NCBI RefSeq assembly: GCF_003386665.1
Contig: NZ_QTUB01000001.1
Span: forward strand, 992,001-1,056,000
Direction of reading: 5' to 3'
Source: Xenorhabdus cabanillasii
GTDB taxonomy: Bacteria > Pseudomonadota > Gammaproteobacteria > Enterobacterales > Enterobacteriaceae
DNA: 64,000 nt
Under the pieces are notes generated by a model. It searched no databases and was not told where the DNA came from. It worked only from the letters and a program-made list of their open reading frames with translations. Shown piece by piece: positions 10,029-21,318 of the stretch; the stretch's first letter is position 1, and every line of letters begins with the position of its first letter. The position numbers and the translations under genes are program-made.

Positions 10029-10724
10029 TTAGAGAAAGAGGACACCTTTTTCAATTAGACGTTCGGGAATATAGCTGTCTAATTGTAAATCCCTGCAAAA
10101 TTCTTCAAATTGCTGGAGTGAGTGGACATTAGCTTTCTGATAAATGTTGTATATCCGATTTTCTATCGTTTTAGGACTGACACCGTAAATTTGAGCTATC
10201 TCCTTATTTGAACGCCTTTGTAGTATCAAAAAGATAATATCTAGTTCTCCTTTAGTAAAAAGATCTGTTTTAGTCTCTGTTGTCAAAACACTGGGTTTTT
10301 GCCGATTAATATACTTGAGAGGGGAGAGGCTACTTAGTGGTCTAGCATTCCAAACAATTCCGATACACTCTTTTTCATCGTTATACACAGGAAACTTTTC
10401 GCTGATAAAAGGAGCAAGGTTATTCTTTCCATACCAGTAGTGTGTTTCGATAATAGAAACTCTGTCTTTTGACTCTTCAGTCCTCCGGTCATGTTCTTTC
10501 AGATCTTGGGAGAATTGATCTTCAGACCAATGAGCAGGAAATTCACAATCAAGCTTACCCTCTACGTCAAAATTTTTAGGTGTATTGGTGTATAGATAAG
10601 CGGCTTTGTTCATATAAATATGGCGGGACTCCAAATCCTTAATGCCCCAAGGATCGCTCAGATGCTCCATCATGGCGATCAACCCCTTTAGATAGGGTTC
10701 ATTATTTTTATAGGTTGAGCTCAT
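10029..10724 (-). CDS. LuxR-family regulator with N-terminal PAS-like domain (LuxR solo)
   Basis: This 231-residue regulator has a C-terminal LuxR/GerE helix-turn-helix beginning near LFTKGELDIIFLILQRRSNK, with the recognition region GVSPKTIENRIYNIYQKANV. The N-terminal 130 residues (GLIAMMEHLSDPWGIKD...) look like the PAS4-type sensor of the many LuxR solos of Photorhabdus rather than an acyl-homoserine-lactone domain. No luxI gene is nearby. The start MSSTYK at 10724 is chosen over one 18 codons upstream because the extra residues are hydrophobic and unlike the family. It precedes the permease by 15 bases, so it may sense a small molecule linked to that transport. The ligand is unknown. Confidence 0.75.
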   Translation of the reverse strand: MSSTYKNNEPYLKGLIAMMEHLSDPWGIKDLESRHIYMNKAAYLYTNTPKNFDVEGKLDCEFPAHWSEDQFSQDLKEHDRRTEESKDRVSIIETHYWYGKNNLAPFISEKFPVYNDEKECIGIVWNARPLSSLSPLKYINRQKPSVLTTETKTDLFTKGELDIIFLILQRRSNKEIAQIYGVSPKTIENRIYNIYQKANVHSLQQFEEFCRDLQLDSYIPERLIEKGVLFL

Positions 10725-11135
10725 TTCTATCTCATATAGTTTACAAATGGTAAATATGGTTAAGTAAATAATAACCAATGTATCTATATGTTATTCCTCA
10801 TTAACCTTTAAGTATGAATAATAATTTTGGCTAAAATTAAGGTGATTTAAGTTAAAAAATATCAACATAAGTCATATTTCCTCTATTTGATATTATTTTC
10901 ATGTTCTTATTGTTTGTTTATTAGTGATGTAAATCAAAATATAACCTATCGAATTAATATTTTCTATAAAAAATCATTTAGTTGTATGATTAAATAATCA
11001 GGTGGAAAAATAAATTGCTACCATTTTTTTTGTTTTATGGCAAGGGTGTTTTTCACTCTTTCTAAGTTTGGTAAAACATGTTTATTCTAAAAGTTAATAT
11101 AAATTAGATGGTTACATATTTTTCTAGGCATTGCT
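10725..11135. other. A/T-rich divergent intergenic region
   Basis: About 410 bases separate the divergent LuxR-type and XRE-type regulators. The sequence is strongly A/T-rich and must hold both promoters; I see no gene and no convincing operator. Confidence 0.4.
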
Positions 11136-11750
11136 ATGTATAAAAAACAAAAAATGGAATACCTGAGAAAAAATCTACAATATTTACTTGATTCCAGAGG
11201 GGAAAGCAGAGTATCACTTTGCGATCGGACCGGGCTTAATCGTACAACTATCTACAATATCTTAGATGGTCGAGTACAAAGTGTTCACTCTTCAACTATC
11301 CAGAAAGTATCCAACTTTTTTGGTGTTTCGTATAGTGAAATAGAGACAACTAATATCGCAGAAAAAGAACGTATTGATGCGATTGTTTCTTATGAAGGTA
11401 ATATGAACCCCAGCGCTGTGCCGTTGTTTAGGCAATCTGAATGTGTTACTGCTGAATTCTTTGAAAGTAAAATTGGTTCCCTGATTGTTGGAAGAGAGCT
11501 AACTTATTATTTTGGTTTTGGCCCTAATATCGTCGCCATTTTACTTGAGAATGATTTTTCAGGTAAATATAATTCTGGAGATTTATTAATAGTTAGAAGA
11601 GGTAATTATCAGAGCGATAATCCTAAGTTATGTTTTGATCAAAAACGGAAAAAGTTTCATATCAATGAGTTTTATATTGAAAATTCAGAAGATTCGGTAG
11701 TGATTGGAGATATAATGGAAGAACGGTTTGGGTATGGGAAAAAAATATAA
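11136..11750 (+). CDS. XRE-family transcriptional regulator
   Basis: This 204-residue protein has an N-terminal helix-turn-helix (LDSRGESRVSLCDRTGLNRT, then TIYNILDGRVQ) of the Cro/C1 type. Its C-terminal half (VPLFRQSEC...FGFGPNIVAILLENDFSGKY...GDLLIVRRG) resembles a degenerate S24-peptidase/LexA-like sensor fold. I see no obvious catalytic Ser-Lys pair. Its 3' end overlaps the next gene by 17 bases, so the two are translationally coupled and the regulator probably controls the transporter. Function beyond that is inferred. Confidence 0.75.
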   Translation: MYKKQKMEYLRKNLQYLLDSRGESRVSLCDRTGLNRTTIYNILDGRVQSVHSSTIQKVSNFFGVSYSEIETTNIAEKERIDAIVSYEGNMNPSAVPLFRQSECVTAEFFESKIGSLIVGRELTYYFGFGPNIVAILLENDFSGKYNSGDLLIVRRGNYQSDNPKLCFDQKRKKFHINEFYIENSEDSVVIGDIMEERFGYGKKI

Positions 11751-12591
11751 ATTACTGGGATTTAACAGTCAGGATAATACAGCAAATGTATTGATTTCAT
11801 CAACAGGAAAAGTTTTAAGGATTAATGTAAAGGAGTTAGAAAAGAGTGAAATAGCGGATGATTTTGATAGTCATGAAACAAAATCACTCTACAGAAAGAT
11901 ATATTCCAGCTTTCCAAATTCTCCCTCAATCTATGAAATTGAAGAACGAAATGAAAATTCTTGGGTTGTTTATTCACTTCTCGCCTTATTACTGACAATT
12001 TTTTATACTTTCAGTAATATAGCGGCAGCCAAGCCTGTTTATATCGAATATTTTGATATCATTGTTACTCCGGGTACTTTCATTTACCCTTTTTCTTTTT
12101 TAGTTATTGATTTACTCAGTGAATTTTATGGGTTCAGATTAGCAAGAAAAGCAATATATATGTCGCTGGCTTCTAACCTGATTATAGTCTCATTATTGAG
12201 TATATCGACGAGTTTACCGGCTATTCCAAATTGGAGTTTGAATGATCAGTACAATGCTCTGATGAACCATATCTTATCAGCGATTTTTGCTTCCTCGTTG
12301 TCATTCTTGGTATCTGAATTGGTCAATTCATATGTCTTGTGTAAGTTAAAAGACATGACACATTCCCGATTCTTAGCACTAAGGGTATTTTTCAGTACTT
12401 TTATCGCGTCAATCCTTGATAGTTTTGTTTTCTGTTTTGTTGCGTTTTACGGGAAACTTCCAGTAAATCAAATTATTGGAATGATGATTATTCAGATATT
12501 AATTAAAATTTTCTTTGCACTATTTAATGTCTTTCCCGCTTACGGTTCGCGTTACTTATTTAATCATTGGGTTGTTAAAGCCGCACATTAA
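11734..12591 (+). CDS. VUT-family (queuosine-precursor-type) transporter
   Basis: This 285-residue integral membrane protein of the YhhQ/VUT family imports 7-cyano- or 7-aminomethyl-7-deazaguanine in well-studied members. The diagnostic segments are AAAKPVYIEYFDIIVTPGTF, FLVIDLLSEFYG and FASSLSFLVSELVNSYV. It carries about 75 extra N-terminal soluble residues not found in E. coli YhhQ. ATG 11734 is preferred; a GTG/ATG at 11728 is also in frame. It overlaps the XRE gene, indicating coupled expression. The unusual N-terminus leaves the substrate open. Confidence 0.8.
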   Translation: MGKKYKLLGFNSQDNTANVLISSTGKVLRINVKELEKSEIADDFDSHETKSLYRKIYSSFPNSPSIYEIEERNENSWVVYSLLALLLTIFYTFSNIAAAKPVYIEYFDIIVTPGTFIYPFSFLVIDLLSEFYGFRLARKAIYMSLASNLIIVSLLSISTSLPAIPNWSLNDQYNALMNHILSAIFASSLSFLVSELVNSYVLCKLKDMTHSRFLALRVFFSTFIASILDSFVFCFVAFYGKLPVNQIIGMMIIQILIKIFFALFNVFPAYGSRYLFNHWVVKAAH

Positions 12592-12596
12592 TGAGC

Positions 12597-12621
12597 AGCA
12601 TGGAGAGTTTTTCTCCATGCT
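12597..12621 (+). terminator. hairpin after the VUT transporter gene
   Basis: Perfect 10-bp arms AGCATGGAGA / TCTCCATGCT with a 5-base GTTTT loop begin 5 bases after the stop codon, followed by a pyrimidine-rich stretch. This is a likely Rho-independent terminator. Confidence 0.65.
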
Positions 12622-13150
12622 ATTTCCTCGATTAAATCCTATCTTTATGTTGTATAACATCTTGCGATGCGAATGAAGATAGTTGCTGGCTGGTACGTTT
12701 TGAAGTCAGATCGTGACTAGAAGGCTGCTACAATTTCCGTACAGTTATACAGTAGCTCTTTTCATATTCACATCATCTATGTAAGAAATTTTATCAGATG
12801 CGTTTGTTTTTTTATATTTATTGGTTAATGCAGCAGATTTTTACTTTACTTATTAAAATCAATTGAATATGTGATTTTGTACTATGTTTTATTTTTATGT
12901 CTCGAATAATGACGTCGAGATTGAGTAGAAAAATCAACATTTGAGCTTTTATTTGTTGATTTTATCGTGCGTCTGGTGTATTAATTTGTCTGTAAAAATA
13001 TAAGTTATAATTAAGATTTTGTCTGAGTGTCAGGTAGTGAATCATCACTGCCTTTTATATAGACAAATATTTTCATTATTTTGAATAGTTAGTTTTGACT
13101 CGCCCAACACCAGGGTAATCTTAGAACATGTTTTGTTCTTAATACGGTAA
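12622..13150. other. gene-poor A/T-rich stretch
   Basis: No reading frame with protein-like composition, RNA gene or clear repeat was recognised in these roughly 530 bases. Confidence 0.4.
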
Positions 13151-13187
13151 TCAGTCTCTTAGCCAGCTATGTTGGTTAAGAGACTGA
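13151..13187 (-). terminator. hairpin downstream of tetR-like gene
   Basis: The arms 13151-13165 and 13173-13187 pair over 15 positions (TCAGTCTCTTA / TAAGAGACTGA plus wobble pairs) with a 7-base loop. It lies 32 bases past the TetR stop codon on the minus strand. Confidence 0.5.
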
Positions 13188-13219
13188 ATAACCTTAATTT
13201 TAGGAATGAGTTTCACATC

Positions 13220-13756
13220 TTAAATCAAGCGGTAAGCCATCGTGCGATAGCACTCCTCATGACCTGTAACCTCACCGAATTCAGCCCTAACTATCATTCC
13301 CTCAATAAATGTTATCAACGCTTCTGCTTTGGATTCCGTATCTTTCGAGACTGTTAAGAAAACTGATAATAGCAGTGACTTTAACCATGTTTTGTGCTGT
13401 TGTGCTTGTTTAACTATAGCCCCATCATGGCCTTTGAATTCAGCTAAAGCATGCATAAACAGGCACCCTTGAAAATCTTCTGTAGCAAACCATGAAAAAT
13501 GCCAATTCAGGATAGCATTGAGTTTGTTTTCAGTTCCTTCAGTTGAAGAAACAACAATGCTGAGTTCTTTCTCAAGCCTCTGATGGCGTCTGGATAATAC
13601 TCCTTCGATCAGCTTATTTTTGGAACCAAAGTAACGGTACATGGAGGTTTTTGATACATTTGCCTGATCTCTTATCAAATCAACACCGACAGCGTTGTAA
13701 CCAAATTTATTAAATAGTGACTCGGCAATATCTAGGATGTGTTCTTTTTTACTCAT
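13220..13756 (-). CDS. TetR/AcrR-family repressor
   Basis: This 178-residue regulator has a canonical TetR helix-turn-helix in residues 5-50 (ILDIAESLFNKFGYNAVG, then VSKTSMYRYFGSKNKLIEGV). Its C-terminal ligand domain contains the GCLFMHALAEF segment common in the TetR_C subfamily. It is divergent from the NTF2-like gene at 14011. The gap holds two copies of a TGTACA palindrome, probable operators for self-repression and control of the neighbour. The inducer is unknown. Confidence 0.85.
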   Translation of the reverse strand: MSKKEHILDIAESLFNKFGYNAVGVDLIRDQANVSKTSMYRYFGSKNKLIEGVLSRRHQRLEKELSIVVSSTEGTENKLNAILNWHFSWFATEDFQGCLFMHALAEFKGHDGAIVKQAQQHKTWLKSLLLSVFLTVSKDTESKAEALITFIEGMIVRAEFGEVTGHEECYRTMAYRLI

Positions 13757-13831
13757 AATATTTTCTTATTAGTTATTCGATATAGTTCTATAAAAGCTGG
13801 TTTTTAGGGTAAATCTGAGGTTGTTTTTGTG

Positions 13832-13873
13832 TGTACAGATCTGTACATTTGTTCGGGTGTACAAGATTGTACA
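13832..13873. promoter_or_regulatory. twin palindromic operators, probable TetR sites
   Basis: A perfect 16-bp palindrome TGTACAGATCTGTACA (13832-13847) is followed, with centres 26 bp apart, by TGTACAAGATTGTACA (13858-13873), which has the same outer half-sites. They sit between the divergent TetR and NTF2-like genes. Size and symmetry match TetR-family operators; binding is inferred. Confidence 0.7.
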
Positions 13874-14010
13874 CATAGTATCATACCTATTGGACTTTAT
13901 TGCAGGTTGTCAATCTGAAAGTGGAATAATCCATTTACTGCGGATGACGTAAAAGAGACTGGTAAAGTTATCAATTTCTTTCCATAACATGTTAAATATT
14001 TGGAGAAAAT

Positions 14011-14490
14011 ATGTCTGAATCCTTTGAAAAAAGAATCCCCGTCCCGCCATTTACTTATGAAACTGCAATGCAGAAAGTCCGTATTGCTGAAGATAGTTGG
14101 AATACGCGTGATGCAGCCAAAGTTGTTCTGGCATATAGCAAAGATACCAAATGGCGAAATAGAGCAGAGTTCGTAAATGGCCGGGATGAAGCAAAAGAAT
14201 TACTGATCCGAAAATGGAGAAAAGAGCAGGATTATCGTTTGATTAAAGAGCTATGGGCCGTGGAAGGGAACAGAATTGCTGTAAGATATGCGTATGAATG
14301 GCATGATGATTCAGGAAATTGGTTTCGTTCATATGGTAATGAAAATTGGGAATTTGATGAAAACGGTATGATGGTTAAGCGTTTTGCTAGCATTAATGAT
14401 ACCCCTATCAATGAGGATGAACGTAAATTCCATTGGCCTTTGGGACGTCGGCCAGATAACCATCCGGGACTCAGTGAGTTAGGGTTATAG
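14011..14490 (+). CDS. NTF2-like / DUF1348-family protein
   Basis: This 159-residue cytoplasmic protein belongs to the DUF1348 group of the SnoaL/NTF2-like fold. The characteristic segments are [34 protein letters not shown] and [20 protein letters not shown], ending in a [14 protein letters not shown] tail. No catalytic role is established for the family. TTGGAGAAAAT precedes the start. Being divergent from a TetR gene with paired operators suggests induction by a small molecule recognised by that repressor. Confidence 0.82.
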   Translation: MSESFEKRIPVPPFTYETAMQKVRIAEDSWNTRDAAKVVLAYSKDTKWRNRAEFVNGRDEAKELLIRKWRKEQDYRLIKELWAVEGNRIAVRYAYEWHDDSGNWFRSYGNENWEFDENGMMVKRFASINDTPINEDERKFHWPLGRRPDNHPGLSELGL

Positions 14491-14741
14491 ATTGCAGTAA
14501 CATAATTACCAAAGGAAACTGGTGGGTATGTTTGGAAGAATACACTTCAAATTTCGTCGCTATTGTAAGTAATTATCACTGATAAGTACGTTAAGCCTCG
14601 TCCTTTTAGTTAGGGCGAGGTAGGTAGCGCAAGAGGGCGTCAGCAGGCTTATGAGGAGTCTGGGATTCTTACACCACTGTAGAGGAGGGTTATCACATTA
14701 CTACTCTAAGGATAAGTTGCACAAAGAGATTTTTTAAATAT

Positions 14742-14766
14742 AATGATAACGATTTGCATTATCATT
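14742..14766. promoter_or_regulatory. Fur box upstream of TonB receptor
   Basis: AATGATAAC and GCATTATCATT form an imperfect inverted repeat close to the GATAATGATAATCATTATC Fur consensus, 16 bases before the receptor start codon. It implies iron-repressed expression. Confidence 0.75.
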
Positions 14767-14781
14767 GTATTTGGCTAACTT

Positions 14782-17035
14782 ATGAATAATTCATGCTTTT
14801 TTATAACTCTTTTTGCTGTCAGTCCGTTTTGTTCTTTTGCTGCGGATGAATCAACTTCCGATAATTCAAGCGATACTATCTATGTTTATTCTTCATTAAA
14901 TTTAAAGAAGAATAATGAAATATTATTAGACAGTGAAGAATTGAATAAACAAATAATTATTAACCCTGCTGATATATTTAAAAGCACACCGGGTGTTTTA
15001 TCTGGTGAGTCTAGATCATCTGGAGCAATTGATGTCAATATTCGTGGCTTACAAGGCCAAGGAAGAGTTTCTACTAGTGTCGATGATACTATAAATCAAA
15101 CAGCCTTATATCGAGGTTATCAGGGGGTATCTAACCGAACTTATATTGATCCAGATTTCATCGGAGAAGTAGATATAAAAAAAGGATTTTATGGAGGTTC
15201 CGGTATTACAGGGATAGGTGGCACTGTAAATATGAAAACAATATCTCCTTCTGACATATTAATCCCGGGGGATAATTTTGGTATTCGCCTAAAAGGTAGT
15301 ATTTTAAGTAACCATTCAGACTATAATCGTTACACATGGAATGATGAACCATCACCAAAAAAAGAAAGTATATTTAATGGAAAAAACAGTACTGGAAGTA
15401 TAGTGGTTGCTTATGCCGATGAGAATTTTGAGCTTTTAGCCGGGGTATCAAAACGTGTCAGAGGGAATTATCATTCAGGGAAGAAAGGATTTGGTGCAAA
15501 TAGTTATAAACTGCCCGGATATTTATGTCGGGATGAATATTATGATGATAATGGCGATATAGCTCCTTGCCCCGTAACAGCTGAAACTGTACAGGATGCT
15601 GGTTATACAATTTATCCTAAAGGCGCAGCTGTACCTAATACATCCGAAAATACACGTTCTTATTTATTAAAATCTAGTGCCTGGATTAATGATGAGCACA
15701 GAGTTAGTGCTGTTTATAGTCTATATGATAGTACTTTTGGTGAAACGTATGTTGCAGATACAACAACTATAGATAAAGGAACTACGGTCTCAGTATCACA
15801 AGGACCAAATGCTTATATCCGTTTAGCAAGATATAAACTTGGTTATGACTGGAAATCGAGCAACCCATTAATTGATCTTAATTTTTCTCTATGGCGTTTA
15901 GATTTAAGAGACAGACCTAAAACTTCTCAAAAATACATTAGGTGATGAAAAGAAATCAGACACATGGGGATTTAATGTGTCTAATGGTTTAGAATTCGAT
16001 ATGTATAATAAACTAACGAATGTACTTTTAGGGGGGAGTTATCTTGCCGAGAAAACGGGGCCAGCCAAAGGCTTTTGGACTCAAAATCCTCATCAGCGAG
16101 AAGGAATAAAAAAAGAATACCGTATTTTTGCTGATGGAAAATATGAATTAACCAGTAAAATCAATTTACTGGCTTCTATTGAAAATAAAGGTTATTCACT
16201 AGAAGATAGAGGTGATACTCCATCAATACCTAAGAATGAAACTGCTTATGGATATAGTGTGGGGGCCGAATATAAACCGATAAAACAAGTAATGCTATAT
16301 AGTCGTTATTCTCAAAGTCCGAGGTTTCCTTCATTAGTTGAGGGAGCAAATGGTTTTTTTATGAAAGCTGATGATAATTTACAGCATGAGACTATGAAAA
16401 ATATTGAAATAGGATCTTCATTTGGCTTTGAAAACTTAATGGCAGATGATGAATTAAAATTTAATATCGGTTATTTTAACTCTAATATTGATAATTATAT
16501 TAGCCGTAGCTGGCAATGGGATAAATTCTCAATGCATATTGACAATATCGATAGAGCAAAATTTGAAGGTGTTGAACTGGAGACAAGCTATAAGATTAAT
16601 AATTTTACAGTAAAAGCATCGGCTAATTACTATATAGGTATTGAGTTTTGCAAAAAAGGAAAGGAATGTGTTAATGAGAACCTTCCATCTGATTATGCAA
16701 CAAATCACATTCCGCCTAAAAAAAGTTATTCATTAGATGTCAATCAGGAATTCTTTAATAACAAATTGTCTATTGGAGGAAAAGTATCTTACTTTGATAA
16801 AAGAACTATACCAACCGCTATGGTTGGACGAGGTTCTGCTCCATTGTTAGCACCTGTTGACTATAAACCGGCAACAATTGTCGATCTTAGAAGTTCATTA
16901 ATTATAAATAAAAACCTAACAGCAGATTTTACTGTAGACAATGTTTTTGACAGGTATTATATACAGCCAATTAATGTGGGTTATATTCCCTCTCCTGGCC
17001 GTACATTCAGGTTGGGTATAACAGCGACTTTTTAA
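14782..17035 (+). pseudogene. TonB-dependent outer-membrane receptor, frameshifted
   Basis: Two consecutive frames together encode one receptor of about 750 aa. The first (14782-15945) has a signal peptide (FFITLFAVSPFCSFA) and a plug domain with NIRGLQGQGRVSTSVDDT and FIGEVDIKKGFYGGSG, reminiscent of HasR/haem-type receptors. The second supplies the rest of the barrel, ending in GRTFRLGITATF with the terminal aromatic residue needed for insertion. The frame changes at a run of five A (15929-15933); removing one A restores continuity (TSQNTLGDEKKS). A Fur box precedes it, so iron or haem uptake is the likely role. The shift may be a real mutation, phase variation or a sequencing error. Confidence 0.82.
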
Positions 17036-17066
17036 TTAAATAGTATTTAAAAATTATCGGACACTT

Positions 17067-17095
17067 CCTTACTCCTCGCGGCGCGAGGAGTAAGG
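17067..17095. terminator. strong G/C-rich hairpin
   Basis: Perfect 13-bp arms CCTTACTCCTCGC / GCGAGGAGTAAGG with a GGC loop lie between the convergent receptor and yegD genes. It probably terminates at least the receptor transcript. Confidence 0.6.
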
Positions 17096-17200
17096 GGTTC
17101 TCAAGCTTAACTGTCTTATTATTATGAAAAAACGCCTTATTGAAAAAATGGGAATTTAAAAATTCCTTGTCAGATTAAGTCTGAATTGCGCATATCAAAC

Positions 17201-18553
17201 TCAAGAAAAACAAATTTTCGCCCAGCGTGCCAAGCCCGTTGTGACAGAACCAAAGTAGTTACCACTAACCAATGGAACGTCTGGCAACACTTGTTCAACT
17301 GCCTGTTGCAGAATAGGAGAGCTCGCTGAACCTCCGGTCATAAAAATAACGTCCGGTTTAACGCCTCCCTGAATTACGGCTTCACTAACCAGTTTGGTCA
17401 TTTTCGCTTTGGTGGATTCGATAGCTGCAATCATCTGCTCACGCTGAATCTCAACTTCAATTATCTCTGATAATAAGTTTAATTTAACGCGATATTCACT
17501 GTCTTTTGACAGCGCGATCTTAGCCTCTTCGGCACTGCGTACCAGGCTGTACCCCAGTGTCTCATGATAAACTTTCAATAACCGTGCTAATTTTTCCGGC
17601 TCTTGCGCATCTTTATGCAGAGATTTTAACGTGGTTAAGTTCTGCTGAGAGTAGAATTCTTTTTGTGCCTGTATGTCATTGATAGCAATTGGATTCCAAT
17701 ATTGGATGAGTGGCATCTCAATACCCGATGCAAACTTGCTGCCCAATCCGAAAGGGTGCATCAATTGCTTAAACGTCAGGTTAATATCCAGATCGTTGCC
17801 GCCAACACGTTGACCAGTATGTGCCAGTAGGCTGTCGTTGCGTTCGGATTTTCCACTCCAGTCTGGCCCCATTTGAATAAGAGAACAGTCCGTTGTTCCG
17901 CCACCAATATCAACAACCAGAACAATTTTATTCTCTGTCAGTGTGGCTTCATATTCCAATCCTGCTGCCACAGGCTCAAATTGGAATTCTATGTTACGGA
18001 ACCCCGCCCGTTTTGCTGCTTGCAGCAGAATTAATTCAGCCTGTTGGTTCGACTTTTCACCACCACGCCCGTGGAAATTTATTGGTCGTCCAATGACTAC
18101 TTCTTTAACACATTGTTGTGTCTTGGTTTCTACCTGTTGTTTAATGTTTGCCATCATGGCGCAAACCAGATCTTCAAAAAAACTGATTTGTGCTTCTCTC
18201 AGTCCCATTGCACCAAGGAAGGATTTCGGTGATTTCACATAGTAGGTATCTTGAGGATCTTCCAAATATCGAGTCAATGCAGCTTGCCCGAATACAATGT
18301 CTTCCGGCAGAAGCTCTATACCTTCCTCACGATTTGTAGTAATTGAGCTACGGAGCAGCTGTTCTCCGGCTGGAGAAATCGGGCTGATTTTTCTGTGACG
18401 AAATAGGTGCTCAGAAACTGATTCTCGGGTCGGTGCGGCCAGAGCAGAAGGCATATAGAAGTTGTCATTTTCGATAGCAATCAATTGTGGCGTATTTCCG
18501 ATCATTTCCGCTACTGCGCAATTTGATGTGCCATAGTCAAAACCGATGAACAT
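17201..18553 (-). CDS. yegD: Hsp70-like molecular chaperone YegD
   Basis: This 450-residue Hsp70-family ATPase lacks the substrate-binding lid of DnaK. Nucleotide-binding motifs are visible: phosphate 1 GFDYGTSNCAVAE at the N-terminus, phosphate 2 VLVVDIGGGTTDCSL, and adenosine MTGGSASSPILQQAV near the C-terminus. The start MFIGFDYG at 18553 gives exactly the length of E. coli YegD; an upstream in-frame ATG would add 46 unrelated residues. The client is unknown. It stands alone, convergent with the receptor gene. Confidence 0.9.
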   Translation of the reverse strand: MFIGFDYGTSNCAVAEMIGNTPQLIAIENDNFYMPSALAAPTRESVSEHLFRHRKISPISPAGEQLLRSSITTNREEGIELLPEDIVFGQAALTRYLEDPQDTYYVKSPKSFLGAMGLREAQISFFEDLVCAMMANIKQQVETKTQQCVKEVVIGRPINFHGRGGEKSNQQAELILLQAAKRAGFRNIEFQFEPVAAGLEYEATLTENKIVLVVDIGGGTTDCSLIQMGPDWSGKSERNDSLLAHTGQRVGGNDLDINLTFKQLMHPFGLGSKFASGIEMPLIQYWNPIAINDIQAQKEFYSQQNLTTLKSLHKDAQEPEKLARLLKVYHETLGYSLVRSAEEAKIALSKDSEYRVKLNLLSEIIEVEIQREQMIAAIESTKAKMTKLVSEAVIQGGVKPDVIFMTGGSASSPILQQAVEQVLPDVPLVSGNYFGSVTTGLARWAKICFS

Positions 18554-18782
18554 ATGTTGCCTCTTCTTCAATCGTGGAGATATCGTCAAAAGGGCGCAGA
18601 TGCTATCGCAAATTAGATTCAAACGCGAGTAGCTTTCAATAATATAATCTGAGACGTTTCTTATATGATTGGTTTCCAGTTCATTGAACAATAAATTAAA
18701 CGTAATGCTCTGGAAACCAATTCATAATTAGTAAAAAAGTAATTTACAGTTTTTGCTAGTGACATCGGATATTTTTTTAAAA

Positions 18783-19634
18783 TTATCGCTTTTTAGCATA
18801 TTCTTGCATTGCTTTTGCATGGTAAGCGATATGTTCACCAATAAAACTAGCAATAAAATAGTAGCTATGGTCATAATCAGGACGAAAATTTATTGTCACA
18901 GGATAATTTGTTTCATCACAAATATTCTGTAATAAATGGGTGCATAATTGGTTATCCAGAAACTCATCATCAGTTCCTTGATCAATCAAAATTGGGAGCT
19001 GTTCTGTTGCTTGAGTAATTTTAATCAATTCTACCGTGTCATACTGTTTCCAGAGCGACCTGTTTTCTCCCAGATAGGCGGAAAATGCCTTTTCCCCCCA
19101 AGGAACCTGACTTGGTGCCACAATAGGAGAAAATGCCGATACACTGCAATAACGTTGCGGATTTCTCAGCGCAATAACCATCGCACCATGTCCACCCATA
19201 GAGTGCCCACTGATTGCCCGCACACCAGTGACAGCAAAATATGCTTCAACCAATTCAGGCAATTCTGAAACCACATAATCGTACATGCGGTAATGTTGCT
19301 CCCAGGGTTGTTGTAATGCATTGAGATAAAAACTTGCCCCTTTTCCAAGATCATAAGAAGGAGCATCAGCGATATCATTCCCTCGAGGACTGGTATCCGG
19401 AGCGACAATGACAACACCATGTTCAGTTGCGTAGCGTTGGGCTCCGGCTTTTGTAATGAAATTCTGCTCAGTACAGGTCAAGCCAGAGAGCCAGTACAAT
19501 ACAGGTAATTTCTTTTCTTTAATCTGAGGTGGCAGAAAAATCGAAAATTTCATCTGACAATTCAGGGAATTGGATTCATGTTGATAGACATCCTGCCATC
19601 CGCCAAAACAGGCACGATGTTCAATTCTTTCCAT
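18783..19634 (-). CDS. fghA: S-formylglutathione hydrolase
   Basis: This 283-residue alpha/beta-hydrolase of the esterase D family hydrolyses S-formylglutathione to formate and glutathione. The nucleophile elbow is GHSMGGHGAM; the acid is likely in DQGTDDEFL and the histidine in YDHSYYFI. A GGLTCTEQNF-like segment (WLSGLTCTEQNF) forms the oxyanion region. It lies about 100 bases downstream of frmA on the same strand, giving the two consecutive steps of glutathione-dependent formaldehyde detoxification. Confidence 0.93.
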   Translation of the reverse strand: MERIEHRACFGGWQDVYQHESNSLNCQMKFSIFLPPQIKEKKLPVLYWLSGLTCTEQNFITKAGAQRYATEHGVVIVAPDTSPRGNDIADAPSYDLGKGASFYLNALQQPWEQHYRMYDYVVSELPELVEAYFAVTGVRAISGHSMGGHGAMVIALRNPQRYCSVSAFSPIVAPSQVPWGEKAFSAYLGENRSLWKQYDTVELIKITQATEQLPILIDQGTDDEFLDNQLCTHLLQNICDETNYPVTINFRPDYDHSYYFIASFIGEHIAYHAKAMQEYAKKR

Positions 19635-19730
19635 TGCTTTTCTCTCTAAAATTGTAGGTTCAGGTTCTTCAACTGTATGATTTATATCTTATATGGTTTA
19701 TATCTGGCTGTTCCTGTAATAGTCGTTCAA

Positions 19731-20873
<1,143 letters not shown>

Positions 20874-21318
20874 TTATTGATAGTGATGAATGTTCAGATA
20901 ATACCCTATAATTCTGTCATGCATTTCTATGGATTTTGAAAAAGACAATGTCTTGCGAGTCAGTCTTGCCAAATGCTGACGAAGATTCAGGTTATGCCTC
21001 TCTATGCGTTGGGTATAACGTTTGCTGACCACATGGAGTTTCCCCGCCAAGGCTTTTTCATAACTTTTCCAACCCTCTGTCATATAAATAACAGTGTTGA
21101 AAGGGGCCAGCAAAGCCATCAGGCGCATTAATGTCTTTTTTGTCCCTGGACCAAAAACATGGGCGATCACTTTTCGTCTTATCCTGTCGTAGGCATAAAA
21201 GAGCCAACGGGGCTGCTTCTTTGGCTTCACGTACGACTACTGTTCATCCATTTCACAGCAGACAATCACTTCGGTGCCGGGAGAAATGGCTTCTGTTACC
21301 GATTTGGGTTTGAGCTTT
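20874..21318 (-). pseudogene. insB: IS1 transposase InsB, amber-interrupted
   Basis: The frame carries the conserved IS1 DDE transposase regions: CCEMDEQ...[18 protein letters not shown], then [30 protein letters not shown] and the terminal NIHHYQ. A TAG codon stands where Trp is expected right after EMDEQ, splitting the catalytic part. Normally InsB is made as an InsA-InsB frameshift fusion, so this copy should be unable to transpose itself. Confidence 0.82.
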
